A stretch of DNA of 11,857 nt from an uncultured Collinsella sp. (GCA_958431945.1 CAUASQ010000046.1:1-11857); one strand, 5' to 3'. Numbered from the stretch's first letter, positions 1 through 7,460 are shown. Made by a program: numbers and translations. The notes: generated from the letters alone by a model not told the origin.

Positions 1-41
1 TGCGGACGATATATACCTTACCTACCGACGAACCCAACTGA

Positions 42-60
42 GGTGCCGCGCTCGGCGACC
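42..60. repeat. Small GC-rich hairpin beside the nested repeats
   Basis: GGTGCCG (42-48) can pair with CGGC plus ACC (53-56 and 58-60), leaving one bulged G and a CGCT loop: seven base pairs in all. It shares positions 59-60 with the outer stem of the neighbouring three-stem structure, so the two compete only at that edge. It adds to the impression that 42-186 is transcribed as a folded RNA, but a stem of this size can also arise by chance in GC-rich DNA. Confidence 0.3.
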
Positions 61-141
61 GATACATACATACGCTTGAACGGTATTTACTACCGTTCAC
101 CGAATTCGTTGACAAACGATTCGCCAGACAGTATGTATCGG
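59..141. repeat. Nested inverted repeats, possible three-way-junction RNA
   Basis: Three perfect or near-perfect stems nest here. The outer stem is CCGATACATAC (59-69) against GTATGTATCGG (131-141), 11 base pairs. Inside it, TGAACGGTA (77-85) pairs with TACCGTTCA (91-99), 9 base pairs around a TTTAC loop. Next, CGAATTCGTT (101-110) pairs with AACGATTCG (115-123), 9 base pairs with one bulged T and a GACA loop. The joins are 7, 1 and 7 bases. This is the layout of a three-way-junction RNA, but the pairings are Watson-Crick so either strand could be the transcript. The same repeats could instead be protein-binding sites in DNA. No known RNA family was recognised. The triple ATAC at 62-73 gives the outer stem an alternative register. 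Confidence 0.5.
109..137 (+). promoter_or_regulatory. Candidate sigma-70-type promoter (plus strand)
   Basis: A perfect -35 hexamer TTGACA (109-114) is followed after exactly 17 bases by TATGTA (132-137), which keeps the first three bases of TATAAT. A start point near 144 would follow. The 9-base-arm palindrome at 77-99 ends ten bases upstream of the -35 box, a usual place for a regulator. However, no plus-strand gene follows before the antisense uvrC gene, and the promoter overlaps the possible RNA structure, so only one of the two readings can be fully right. Confidence 0.3.
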
Positions 142-165
142 CGAGGTGAGATATCAGTCTTCGTC

Positions 166-190
166 AACCCGCAGGATAGCAGGGTTTTCG
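166..190 (+). terminator. Possible weak intrinsic terminator (plus strand)
   Basis: AACCCGC (166-172) pairs with GC-A-GGGTT (179-186), with one bulged A and a six-base AGGATA loop, and runs into TTTTC on the plus strand (185-189). On the minus strand the hairpin is followed by GACG with no T tract, so plus-strand use is more likely. It could end a short transcript covering the structured stretch at 42-141. GGGTTTT (182-188) can pair instead with AAAACCC (221-227), which would break this hairpin. The T tract is short, so confidence is low. Confidence 0.25.
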
Positions 191-303
191 CTTGGGTCAG
201 TCAAACGTTTTAGCGTTAATAAAACCCGAAACCAGCAGGCAATCATGGCGAAATAAATGGTTGAAAATCGCGCAATCATGTATATCAGTTGTTTGGCTCG
301 TGT

Positions 304-2250
304 TTAGCTATCGGAATGGCCAGCCGCCGCCTCGGCGCGCTCGGCATTCCATGCAACGAGCGCCTCGTGGACCGCCTTGGCAACATCGGCAGGTATGCCG
401 CGAACTTCCGCGATCTCTTGCTCGCTCGCCGCGCGCAAACGCTTCATCGAGCCAAAATGGCGCATAAGGGCACGTTTTCTGGTGGGTCCCACGCCTGGAA
501 CGTCATCGAGTACCGAAACCGTCATGGCTTTATCGCGCAACTCGCGATGGAACGTGATGGCAAAACGGTGCGATTCATCGCGAACCTGTTTAATTAGATA
601 GAGCGACGCGGACCCGGTCGGCAGCACGACGGGAGTCTCGTCCCAAGGCACAAAAACTTCCTCATCGGCCTTTGCCAAGCCACAAACCGGTATATCGAGC
701 CCAAGAGCCTCAAGTTGCTTGATCGCAGCGGTCAATTGCGGCTTACCGCCATCGACAACGAGCAAATCGGGGCGCGAGCCAAAGCGCTCGTCGACCATGC
801 GCTCGGGAGCATAGCGTCGTCCCAAAACCTCGGACATCGACACGAAGTCGTTTGCCTCGTCCAATTCGGCCTGAATTTTAAAACGACGGTACTGGCTCTT
901 GTCGGCGCGTCCGTTGGTAAACACCACCATCGAGGCGACGGTAAAGGTTCCATGCAGCGTCGAGATATCGAAGCACTCGATACGCATCGGCGGCGCCGGC
1001 AGCGCCAGCGCGCTTTCGAGCTCCAGGAGCGCTTGATTGGTGCGGTCGTCAGCGTACCCCGTTCGCATCATGTAGCGCATGAGGGCATGGCGCGCATTTT
1101 TGGATGCCATATCGAGCAAACGGTGCTTTTCGCCACGCTGCGGCCTATGGAGATGGCAGGAACGCTCGCGCTTGCCTGCAAGCCACTCCCCCAGCGCCTC
1201 TGCATCCTCAAGCTCGACAGAGAGGTTTATCTCAGCTGGAATATCAGCCGTCTCGTCGTAATAGCGCTTAAGAAAGCCCGACTGGAGCTCTTCCTCGTCA
1301 ACATCAAGACCCTTGTCGAGAATGAACTCGCAGGTGCGAACCGTTCGGCCCTCGCGAACGACGAAGACGCAAGCGGCAGAGATGGTCTCCTCGCGATAGA
1401 AACCGATGACATCGATATCGACACTGGAGGGAAAAACGACTTGCTGACGATCGTCCAGACCCCTGATGACCTCCAAACGACGTTTGACGCGTGCCGCGCG
1501 CTCAAAGTCGAGCGCCTCGGCGGCATCCGTCATCTCGGAGGTCAGCTCATCGACGACATCCTTGCGATGGCCCGACAAAAAGCGCTCGACGCGCTTGACG
1601 TTCTTGGCATAGTCTGCCGGAGAAATCGCGCCGACACACGCACCCGGGCCGCGCCCGACATGGTAGTCAAAGCAGGGGCGCCCGTTTTGCGCGCAAATCA
1701 TATTGACGATGTCTTCCTCGCCCTTGTGGGACTCGACGATACGACGACAACGACGCCACTCCGCACAAGAAGCCGAGCAGATCGGGATCACCTTGCGCAG
1801 CGTATCTATCGTCTCACGTGCCGCACGGCTATCGGTATAGGGTCCAAAATAGCGCGTTCCCGGCTTATGGCGCTCACGCGTGTATTTGATAGCTGGGAAC
1901 AGATCGCTCTTGGTGATAGCGATAAAGGGATAGCTCTTGTCATCCTTGAGGTCGACATTAAAGTACGGATGGTATTGACCAATCAAATTGCGCTCGAGCA
2001 CCAACGCCTCGTGCTCGGTCTCCACCACGATATAGTCAAAGCTCGCCACCAGCTGCATCATCAGCGGGATCTTTTGGCGCTCATCCTGCAGCGTCACGTA
2101 CTGGCGCATACGGGAACGCAGGTTTTTCGCCTTGCCAACGTAGATGACATCGCCCTTGGCATCCTTCCAAAGGTAGCATCCGGGCTGCGTGGGAACGCGC
2201 GAAACCTGCTCAGCGAGTGTTGGAATGTTGTCGTGACCGGCCACACGCAC
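304..2250 (-). CDS. uvrC: Excinuclease ABC subunit C (UvrC)
   Basis: UvrC is the nuclease of UvrABC nucleotide excision repair; it cuts the damaged strand on both sides of the lesion after UvrB loading. The 648-residue product shows the full family layout: the GIY-YIG nuclease (about 20-98, with GCY 24-26, IYVGKAKNLRSR 36-47 and a Glu in ETEHEAL), a UVR domain that meets UvrB (about 228-264), the RNase H-like nuclease with candidate acids D428 (ECFDIS), D468, D500 (VVDGGK) and H561 (DESHRF), and a C-terminal helix-hairpin-helix pair (about 581-632). The cysteine motif is odd: C158, C162, C168, C186, C193 and C205 are present, but the usual third ligand after RPC is G201, and about 23 residues are inserted. 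The GTG start abuts the murJ stop (TAG then GTG) with no clear ribosome site, pointing to translational coupling; a GTG two codons later is also possible. Confidence 0.96.
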   Translation of the reverse strand: MRVAGHDNIPTLAEQVSRVPTQPGCYLWKDAKGDVIYVGKAKNLRSRMRQYVTLQDERQKIPLMMQLVASFDYIVVETEHEALVLERNLIGQYHPYFNVDLKDDKSYPFIAITKSDLFPAIKYTRERHKPGTRYFGPYTDSRAARETIDTLRKVIPICSASCAEWRRCRRIVESHKGEEDIVNMICAQNGRPCFDYHVGRGPGACVGAISPADYAKNVKRVERFLSGHRKDVVDELTSEMTDAAEALDFERAARVKRRLEVIRGLDDRQQVVFPSSVDIDVIGFYREETISAACVFVVREGRTVRTCEFILDKGLDVDEEELQSGFLKRYYDETADIPAEINLSVELEDAEALGEWLAGKRERSCHLHRPQRGEKHRLLDMASKNARHALMRYMMRTGYADDRTNQALLELESALALPAPPMRIECFDISTLHGTFTVASMVVFTNGRADKSQYRRFKIQAELDEANDFVSMSEVLGRRYAPERMVDERFGSRPDLLVVDGGKPQLTAAIKQLEALGLDIPVCGLAKADEEVFVPWDETPVVLPTGSASLYLIKQVRDESHRFAITFHRELRDKAMTVSVLDDVPGVGPTRKRALMRHFGSMKRLRAASEQEIAEVRGIPADVAKAVHEALVAWNAERAEAAAGHSDS

Positions 2251-3933
2251 CTACTTGCGACGAAGCAGCGCCGAGACCTCGGGCATCTTAAGGACGACGG
2301 CAAGGCCAAAGGTAACAGCAAGCGAGACGACACCGGCAACGCAAACGTAGCCAAGAGTAATCAGAATCGAGCCGCCAAGTGCGCCGACTAAGTGCTCAAG
2401 CGCCCACATGACGCCGGCGCCTGCGGCAGCACCCAGGCCACCGAGCAAAAGGCCAAAGAAACCGCCATGCAGGATAGATTTGACCTGAAGGCCACGCAGA
2501 CGACGACGCAGCCACCATAGCGAACATCCGACCAAGATCACGTAGTCGACGACATACGAAAGCGCGATTGCCGGCATACCGAAGCCCAGCACAACGCCAA
2601 ACAGCAGAACCGAGCCGGCCTGGCCGATGGCGGAATACAGGCAATAGCGGCTATAGGGCTTCATGTCGAGCAAGGCAGAGAAGCTCTTCTGCATCAACAC
2701 GACCACGCCGTAGAGCGGCAGCGAGAACGCCAGGTAGACAAGGAACTCGGACACCAGCGCCACGCCGGACTCATCAAACTTGCCGGCACAGTAAATCATG
2801 TTGAGCGGACGCGCGAAGACAATCAGGTACAGCGCGAACGGAATCAGGAAGAACAGCATCTGGGCGACGCCACGCGAAATGCCCGTGCGAACGCTGTCGT
2901 AATCCTTCTCCTGTGCGTCGTGAGAGAGCTCGGTATAGAGCGCCGTCGAAAGCGAGGCGGCAATCAGCGCGTAGGGCAGCGTGTACCACAGGCGCGCATA
3001 GGCGATGACGGAAGGACCAGTCTCGGGCTGGACCACCAGCGCGGCAGCGTTGGTGATAGAAGTCGAGACAAACATGCACACCGTGGCGAGCAGCGTCGGG
3101 ATACCGAGCGCAATCGTCTGGCGCAGCGCGGGGTCCTTAAAGTCGATATGGATATGGGGATGCACGCCGTGCTTGCCAAGCGCGGGGATCTGACATGCCA
3201 TCTGAACAAAGACACCGAGGGTCGTACCGGCCGCAATTAAGATGATGCCGGCACGTTCGCCAAACTGTGCGGACACGGGCGCAAAACCCATAAAGCTCGC
3301 AATGACGATCACATTGTTGAGGACCGGGGCAAACGTCGACCAGAAGTAGTCGCGGTGTGCGTTGAGAACGCCCGAAAACACCGAGCCCAAACCATAGAAC
3401 AGAATCTGGATGGCAAAGAAACGGAACATGAACGCAGCGGTATCCATGCTGCCGCCGTCACCCGAAAGGAACGATTGCGTCCAGATAAAGCCCGGGGCGA
3501 ACACGGTCCCCAGCAACGAAATGCCACCCAGCACCAAAAGCAGAATGCCGAGCAGGTTGCCCACGTACTCGTTCGAGGCCTCGCGACCCTGCTCACGCCT
3601 CACGCCCATGTACACGGGCAAAAACGCCGTCACGAGCATGCCGCCCATCACGAGTTCGTAGAGCATATTGGGCAGGTTGTTGGCGACCTGATAGGAGGAC
3701 GAGAGTAGCGACATGCCGATAGCGGCCGCCATTGCCCACGTGCGGATAAAACCGGTAACGCGAGACACGATGGTCAGGATGGTCATAAGCCCGGCGGAAC
3801 GACCAACCGTGGAGTAGTCCGACGAGCCCATGTCGTCAGTGTCATCTCGCGACGAAGAAGCTTCGGATGAGGGTGTCTGAGGCGCAGATTCTCTTGCAAA
3901 ATGAGCTCCGCGCTTCAATTCTTCCTGCGGCAT
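2251..3933 (-). CDS. murJ: Lipid II flippase MurJ (MviN family)
   Basis: MurJ is a polytopic membrane protein of the MOP exporter superfamily that moves lipid II across the cytoplasmic membrane for peptidoglycan synthesis. The 560-residue product has many hydrophobic segments from about residue 45 to the C-terminus, in keeping with the family's 14 helices. The family N-terminal signature is clear: SRVTGFIR at 57-64, then VANNLPNMLYELVMGGMLVTAFLPV (84-108 region). It is longer than many relatives because residues 1-44 form a hydrophilic, Ser/Asp/Glu-rich tail before the first helix. The ATG start has a GAGAGG ribosome site eight bases upstream, within the end of ybaK; Met35 lacks such a site. 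It starts three bases after the ybaK stop and ends directly against uvrC, so it sits in the middle of a three-gene operon. Confidence 0.95.
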   Translation of the reverse strand: MPQEELKRGAHFARESAPQTPSSEASSSRDDTDDMGSSDYSTVGRSAGLMTILTIVSRVTGFIRTWAMAAAIGMSLLSSSYQVANNLPNMLYELVMGGMLVTAFLPVYMGVRREQGREASNEYVGNLLGILLLVLGGISLLGTVFAPGFIWTQSFLSGDGGSMDTAAFMFRFFAIQILFYGLGSVFSGVLNAHRDYFWSTFAPVLNNVIVIASFMGFAPVSAQFGERAGIILIAAGTTLGVFVQMACQIPALGKHGVHPHIHIDFKDPALRQTIALGIPTLLATVCMFVSTSITNAAALVVQPETGPSVIAYARLWYTLPYALIAASLSTALYTELSHDAQEKDYDSVRTGISRGVAQMLFFLIPFALYLIVFARPLNMIYCAGKFDESGVALVSEFLVYLAFSLPLYGVVVLMQKSFSALLDMKPYSRYCLYSAIGQAGSVLLFGVVLGFGMPAIALSYVVDYVILVGCSLWWLRRRLRGLQVKSILHGGFFGLLLGGLGAAAGAGVMWALEHLVGALGGSILITLGYVCVAGVVSLAVTFGLAVVLKMPEVSALLRRK

Positions 3934-3936
3934 CGC

Positions 3937-4437
3937 TCAGTCCTCTCTCGTAATCGCGGCAACCGTCGCCCCGCAAAATGCAATTAAATCATCGGGTGCA
4001 AGCTCGAGCTGATAACCACGCTTGCCTCCCGAAATAAAAATGGTATCCCAAAGGACACATGTCTCATCAATGAGCGTCCGGTAGCGGTTTTTCATACCGA
4101 CCGGGCTGCAGCCGCCACGAACGTAGCCAGTCGCCGCAAGCAAATCCTTCACATGCATCATGGCCAAGGACTTCTCCCCCGCGGCACGCGCGGCGGACTT
4201 TAGATCGAGCTCGTCGGCAACAGGGATGCAGCACACGACATAGTCGTTGGACGGTGTCACGCAGACCAAAGTCTTAAATCCTTGACCGGGCTCCTCGCCA
4301 AGCTGCTCCGAAATCGCGACCCCCAGGCCCACCGACTCATCACCATCGTCTTCGTACGTATGTAGAACATAGGAAATGCCGGCACTTTCCAGCTCGCGCA
4401 TCGCATTGGTTTTTGGCGTCTTTACAGCCTTTGCCAT
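3937..4437 (-). CDS. ybaK: Cys-tRNA(Pro)/Cys-tRNA(Cys) deacylase (YbaK/EbsC type)
   Basis: YbaK-type enzymes hydrolyse Cys-tRNA(Pro), a mischarging product of prolyl-tRNA synthetase, in the cytoplasm. The 166-residue product matches the single-domain family in length (about 155-165). The conserved lysine lies in GFKTLVCV (K55), and the substrate-pocket stretch VRGGCSPVGMKNR is at 107-118, followed by ISGGKRGYQLEL (135-146). The start was set at 4437 because AAAGGA lies six bases upstream; a longer in-frame reading from 4533 would run through the hairpin after uvrA and adds a Cys/Arg-rich stretch foreign to the family. The gene opens the ybaK-murJ-uvrC operon, and its stop is three bases before murJ. 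The related ProX and INS editing proteins share the fold, but the GGCSPVGMK stretch favours YbaK. Confidence 0.9.
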   Translation of the reverse strand: MAKAVKTPKTNAMRELESAGISYVLHTYEDDGDESVGLGVAISEQLGEEPGQGFKTLVCVTPSNDYVVCCIPVADELDLKSAARAAGEKSLAMMHVKDLLAATGYVRGGCSPVGMKNRYRTLIDETCVLWDTIFISGGKRGYQLELAPDDLIAFCGATVAAITRED

Positions 4438-4443
4438 GACATA

Positions 4444-4449
4444 TCCTTT
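4444..4449 (-). promoter_or_regulatory. Ribosome binding site that sets the ybaK start
   Basis: AAAGGA on the minus strand, six bases upstream of the ATG at 4437-4435. It decides between this start and an upstream in-frame ATG at 4533, which sits inside the inverted repeat at 4519-4549. Confidence 0.75.
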
Positions 4450-4474
4450 CCCTCGCATTCGGACGCAAGGATTA

Positions 4475-4505
4475 AGTATATGTCCAATTCGACTGCATAC
4501 GTCAC
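4475..4505 (-). promoter_or_regulatory. Candidate promoter for ybaK-murJ-uvrC
   Basis: On the minus strand, TATACT (4480-4475) matches five of six bases of the -10 consensus. GTGACG (4505-4500) matches four of six of the -35 consensus, but the spacer is 19 bases, longer than ideal. A start near 4468 would give a leader of about 30 bases with the AAAGGA site. Its place between the uvrA hairpin and ybaK fits a separate operon promoter. Confidence 0.4.
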
Positions 4506-4518
4506 ATCGGCACAGCAA

Positions 4519-4549
4519 GCGCCATCGAATCACAAGGAGTCGATGGCGC
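4519..4549 (-). terminator. Hairpin after uvrA, possible terminator
   Basis: GCGCCATCGA (4519-4528) and TCGATGGCGC (4540-4549) form a perfect 10-base-pair stem around an 11-base loop, starting about 20 bases past the uvrA stop. On the minus strand it is followed by TTGCTGTGCC, which is only partly T-rich. It could therefore be a weak intrinsic terminator, an RNA 3'-end stabiliser, or a partial barrier between uvrA and the ybaK operon. Confidence 0.5.
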
Positions 4550-4569
4550 CCATAAACTGAATCGCCTAT

Positions 4570-7449
4570 TTATTGAGCATCAAGTTGAGCCTGACGCTCC
4601 CGGTCACGCCTGAGCAACGGCGCCAAAAACTTGCCCGTATAACTCTGCGGACAGTCCGCAACCTGCTCCGGTGTGCCCGAAACCACGACGGTTCCGCCGC
4701 CGTTACCGCCTTCGGGACCCATATCGATCAGGCGGTCGGCAACCTTGATGACATCAAGGTTGTGCTCAATCACCAGCACCGTGTTGCCCGCATCGACCAA
4801 GCGCTGCAGCACATCGAGCAGCTGGCGGACGTCCTCAAAATGAAGGCCGGTCGTCGGCTCGTCCAAAATATAGAACGTCTTGCCCGTCTGGCGTCGATGA
4901 AGCTCCTTGGCGAGCTTCACACGCTGCGCCTCGCCGCCCGAGAGCGTCGTGGCGGGCTGGCCCAGGCTCACGTAGCCTAAGCCTACATCGTACAGCGTCT
5001 GGAGCTTGCGCTTAATCTGCGGGATATTCCCAAAGAAGGCCAGCGCCTCGGTGACGCTCATGTCGAGCACGTCCGAGATGGTCTTGCCACGGTAGGTGAC
5101 CTCGAGTGTCTCGCGGTTGTAGCGTTTACCGCCGCAAACTTCGCAGGGAACGTAGATATCGGGAAGGAAGTGCATCTCGATCTTGATCTGCCCGTCGCCC
5201 TTGCACGCCTCACAGCGCCCGCCACTCACATTAAAGGAGAAACGACCCGGCGAGTAGCCGCGCGCCTTCGACTCCGGCGTACTCGCAAACAGCGCGCGAA
5301 GATCATCCCACAGGCCGATATAGGTAGCAGGGTTGGAACGCGGCGTGCGGCCAATCGGCGACTGGTCGATATCGATAACCTTATCGATACACTCGATGCC
5401 CTCGATTTTTTTATACGGACCCACGGGGCGCGTCGAGCGGTGAATGGCATTCGTAAGGGCAGGCGCAATGGTGTCGGTAACCAGGGAGCTCTTGCCCGAT
5501 CCCGACACGCCGGTAACAACCGTAAGCGTACCAAACTCGATCTTGGCAGTAACGTTTTTGAGGTTGTTGGCTCGAGCGCCCGTAATTTTAAGGCAGCCGC
5601 GACCGGGCTTGCGCCGTTCATCAGGCACCCGGATCATTCGTTTGCCGGTCAGATAAGCGCCCGTCATCGACTCAGGACACGCCATGATATCGGCAGGCGT
5701 TCCCGCCGCGACTACATGCCCGCCGTTGACGCCGGCGCCGGGCCCCATGTCGATCACGTAGTCGGCGGCACGGATTGTATCCTCGTCGTGTTCGACGACG
5801 ATAACGGTATTGCCGATATCGCGCAGGCGCTCGAGCGTCTTGATCAGGCGCTCGTTATCACGCTGATGAAGACCGATCGAGGGCTCGTCCAGAATATAGA
5901 GCACGCCCATGAGACCCGCGCCGATCTGCGTTGCCAGTCGAATACGCTGTGCCTCGCCACCGGAAAGCGTCGCCGAGGCACGGTCGAGGGTCAGATAGTC
6001 AAGTCCGACATCGACCAGAAAGCGCAGGCGCTCCAGGATTTCCTTAACGATGCGCCCGCCGATAAATTGTTGGCGCTCGGTAAGCTCCAAACCCTCAAAA
6101 AACTCGAGCGACTCGCGGCACGATAGGCAGCAGACCTCGTAAATGGACTTACCGCCTACGGTAACGGCGAGCATCTCGGGGCGCAAACGAGCGCCGTGGC
6201 AACTCGAGCACGGCTCCTCGCGGATGTACTTCTCCAAGCGCGCCTTGGTGTTCTCATTCGTCGTCTCGGTATAGCGCTCGTACAGGATATTGCGCACGCC
6301 CGAGAACTTGGTGTCCCACTGGCTGCGGCGTCCATCGAGCTTTTGATAGTCGACCGAGATCTTCGTATCGCCCAGACCATCCAAGAATGCACGACGCACG
6401 CGAGGGGGCAAGTCCTCCCACGGCGTATCGGCGCTCACCTTAAAGTGTTTGCAGACCGCAGCAAAAATCTGCGGATAGTAGTTCGAATTGCCAAACAGGC
6501 TACCAAAGACTCCGTCGGCAATGGACTTCGAGGGGTCCTCGATCAGCGCCTCGGCATCAACGGTTTTCTTAAAGCCCAGGCCGTCGCACTCAGGACATGC
6601 GCCATAGGGAGCGTTAAACGAAAAATCACGCGGCTGAAGATCGTCAATGGAGTGTCCATGCTCCGGGCACGCCAAGGCCAACGAATACTCCAGCAGCTCG
6701 CCCTCGGTCCCCTCGGGAGCATCACGATCGGGCAGCATGTACACGTTTACATTGCCGTGAGCCAGCGCGGTCGCCTGCTCAACAGACTCGGCGATACGGC
6801 CCAGAGAATTCTCACGGATCACGATGCGATCGACCACGACCTCGATATCGTGCTTGAATTTCTTATCCAGATCGATCGGATCGTCGAGCGAGCGCACTTC
6901 ACCGTCGACACGCACGCGGCTAAAGCCCTCGGCGCGAAGGTCCTCAAACAGTTTGGTGTACTCGCCTTTTCGCCCGCGCACCACCGGTGCCAGCACAAAC
7001 GCGCGGCGGCCCTCCCCCGCCGCCAAGACCTTGTCGGCAACCTGGTCGGTCGTCTGGCGCTCAATGACGCGGCCGCATTCGGGACAGTGCGGGGTGCCCA
7101 CACGGGCGAACAGCAGGCGCAGATAGTCATAAATCTCGGTTACGGTGCCAACCGTCGAGCGAGGGTTTTTAGACGTCGTCTTTTGGTCGATTGATACCGC
7201 CGGCGAAAGGCCGTCGATTGAATCCAAGTCGGGTTTGTCCATCTGGCCCAAGAACTGGCGCGCATAGCTCGAAAGGCTCTCGACGTATCGACGCTGGCCC
7301 TCGGCATAGATAGTGTCAAATGCCAGCGAACTCTTGCCCGAGCCAGAAAGACCGGTAATGACCACGAGCTGGTCACGCGGAATGGAAACATCGATATCAC
7401 GGAGGTTGTGCTCACGAGCGCCGCGAATAACGATAGAAGAATCAGACAT
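4570..7449 (-). CDS. uvrA: Excinuclease ABC subunit A (UvrA)
   Basis: UvrA is the ABC-type ATPase that finds DNA damage and loads UvrB in nucleotide excision repair. The 959-residue product has both ATPase halves complete. Half one has Walker A GLSGSGKSS (33-41), the ABC signature LSGGEAQR (495-502) and Walker B LYILDEPS (517-524). Half two has GVSGSGKSS (647-655), LSGGEAQR (836-843) and FYILDEPT (859-866). Zinc-binding cysteines are visible in the UvrB-interaction region (CPEHG at 261 with CPEC at 285), in CSSC (414-417), and in the second half (CEAC 746-749 with CEVC 769-772). The start at 7449 follows AAGGAG by five bases and gives the usual N-terminus MSDSSIVIRGAREHNL; a reading from 7515 lacks family support. 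A LexA-like box lies upstream, which fits SOS control. Confidence 0.97.
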   Translation of the reverse strand: MSDSSIVIRGAREHNLRDIDVSIPRDQLVVITGLSGSGKSSLAFDTIYAEGQRRYVESLSSYARQFLGQMDKPDLDSIDGLSPAVSIDQKTTSKNPRSTVGTVTEIYDYLRLLFARVGTPHCPECGRVIERQTTDQVADKVLAAGEGRRAFVLAPVVRGRKGEYTKLFEDLRAEGFSRVRVDGEVRSLDDPIDLDKKFKHDIEVVVDRIVIRENSLGRIAESVEQATALAHGNVNVYMLPDRDAPEGTEGELLEYSLALACPEHGHSIDDLQPRDFSFNAPYGACPECDGLGFKKTVDAEALIEDPSKSIADGVFGSLFGNSNYYPQIFAAVCKHFKVSADTPWEDLPPRVRRAFLDGLGDTKISVDYQKLDGRRSQWDTKFSGVRNILYERYTETTNENTKARLEKYIREEPCSSCHGARLRPEMLAVTVGGKSIYEVCCLSCRESLEFFEGLELTERQQFIGGRIVKEILERLRFLVDVGLDYLTLDRASATLSGGEAQRIRLATQIGAGLMGVLYILDEPSIGLHQRDNERLIKTLERLRDIGNTVIVVEHDEDTIRAADYVIDMGPGAGVNGGHVVAAGTPADIMACPESMTGAYLTGKRMIRVPDERRKPGRGCLKITGARANNLKNVTAKIEFGTLTVVTGVSGSGKSSLVTDTIAPALTNAIHRSTRPVGPYKKIEGIECIDKVIDIDQSPIGRTPRSNPATYIGLWDDLRALFASTPESKARGYSPGRFSFNVSGGRCEACKGDGQIKIEMHFLPDIYVPCEVCGGKRYNRETLEVTYRGKTISDVLDMSVTEALAFFGNIPQIKRKLQTLYDVGLGYVSLGQPATTLSGGEAQRVKLAKELHRRQTGKTFYILDEPTTGLHFEDVRQLLDVLQRLVDAGNTVLVIEHNLDVIKVADRLIDMGPEGGNGGGTVVVSGTPEQVADCPQSYTGKFLAPLLRRDRERQAQLDAQ

Positions 7450-7454
7450 GGAAG

Positions 7455-7460
7455 CTCCTT
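7455..7460 (-). promoter_or_regulatory. Ribosome binding site that sets the uvrA start
   Basis: AAGGAG on the minus strand, five bases upstream of the ATG at 7449-7447. It selects this start over the in-frame start at 7515, which would place the candidate LexA box partly inside the coding sequence. Confidence 0.8.

Larger units (their letters stand above)
1..303. other. Left-hand intergenic region with no recognised gene
   Basis: This 303-base stretch lies beyond the 3' end of uvrC. No reading frame with a ribosome site and a plausible protein is visible in it on either strand; short frames entering from it into uvrC are antisense shadows. It is more AT-rich than the genes, especially at 187-303. 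It holds several inverted repeats between 42 and 186 (listed separately), a consensus-like plus-strand promoter at 109-137, and a nine-base direct repeat GCAATCATG at 239-247 and 272-280. No T-rich terminator for the uvrC transcript is obvious just after the uvrC stop. A gene, or the 5' leader of a gene, may lie just outside the left edge. Confidence 0.6.

Noticed and set aside
36..52. T-box-like stretch GAGGTGCCGCG
   Set aside because: It resembles the T-box antiterminator bulge but lacks several core bases, and there is no specifier stem or downstream aminoacyl-tRNA gene in the window.
715..2391. Long open frame of 558 codons antisense to uvrC
   Set aside because: It mirrors uvrC codon structure in GC-rich DNA, has no ribosome site or recognisable domain, and overlaps a complete, motif-rich uvrC.
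4438..4533. Longer ybaK reading starting at 4533
   Set aside because: The added residues cross a perfect hairpin, lack family similarity, and the internal ATG at 4437 has a good ribosome site.
5170..7194. Two long open frames (5170-6126 and 6196-7194) antisense to uvrA
   Set aside because: Both lie wholly opposite conserved UvrA domains, with Arg/Ala-rich translations typical of antisense shadows in GC-rich genes.
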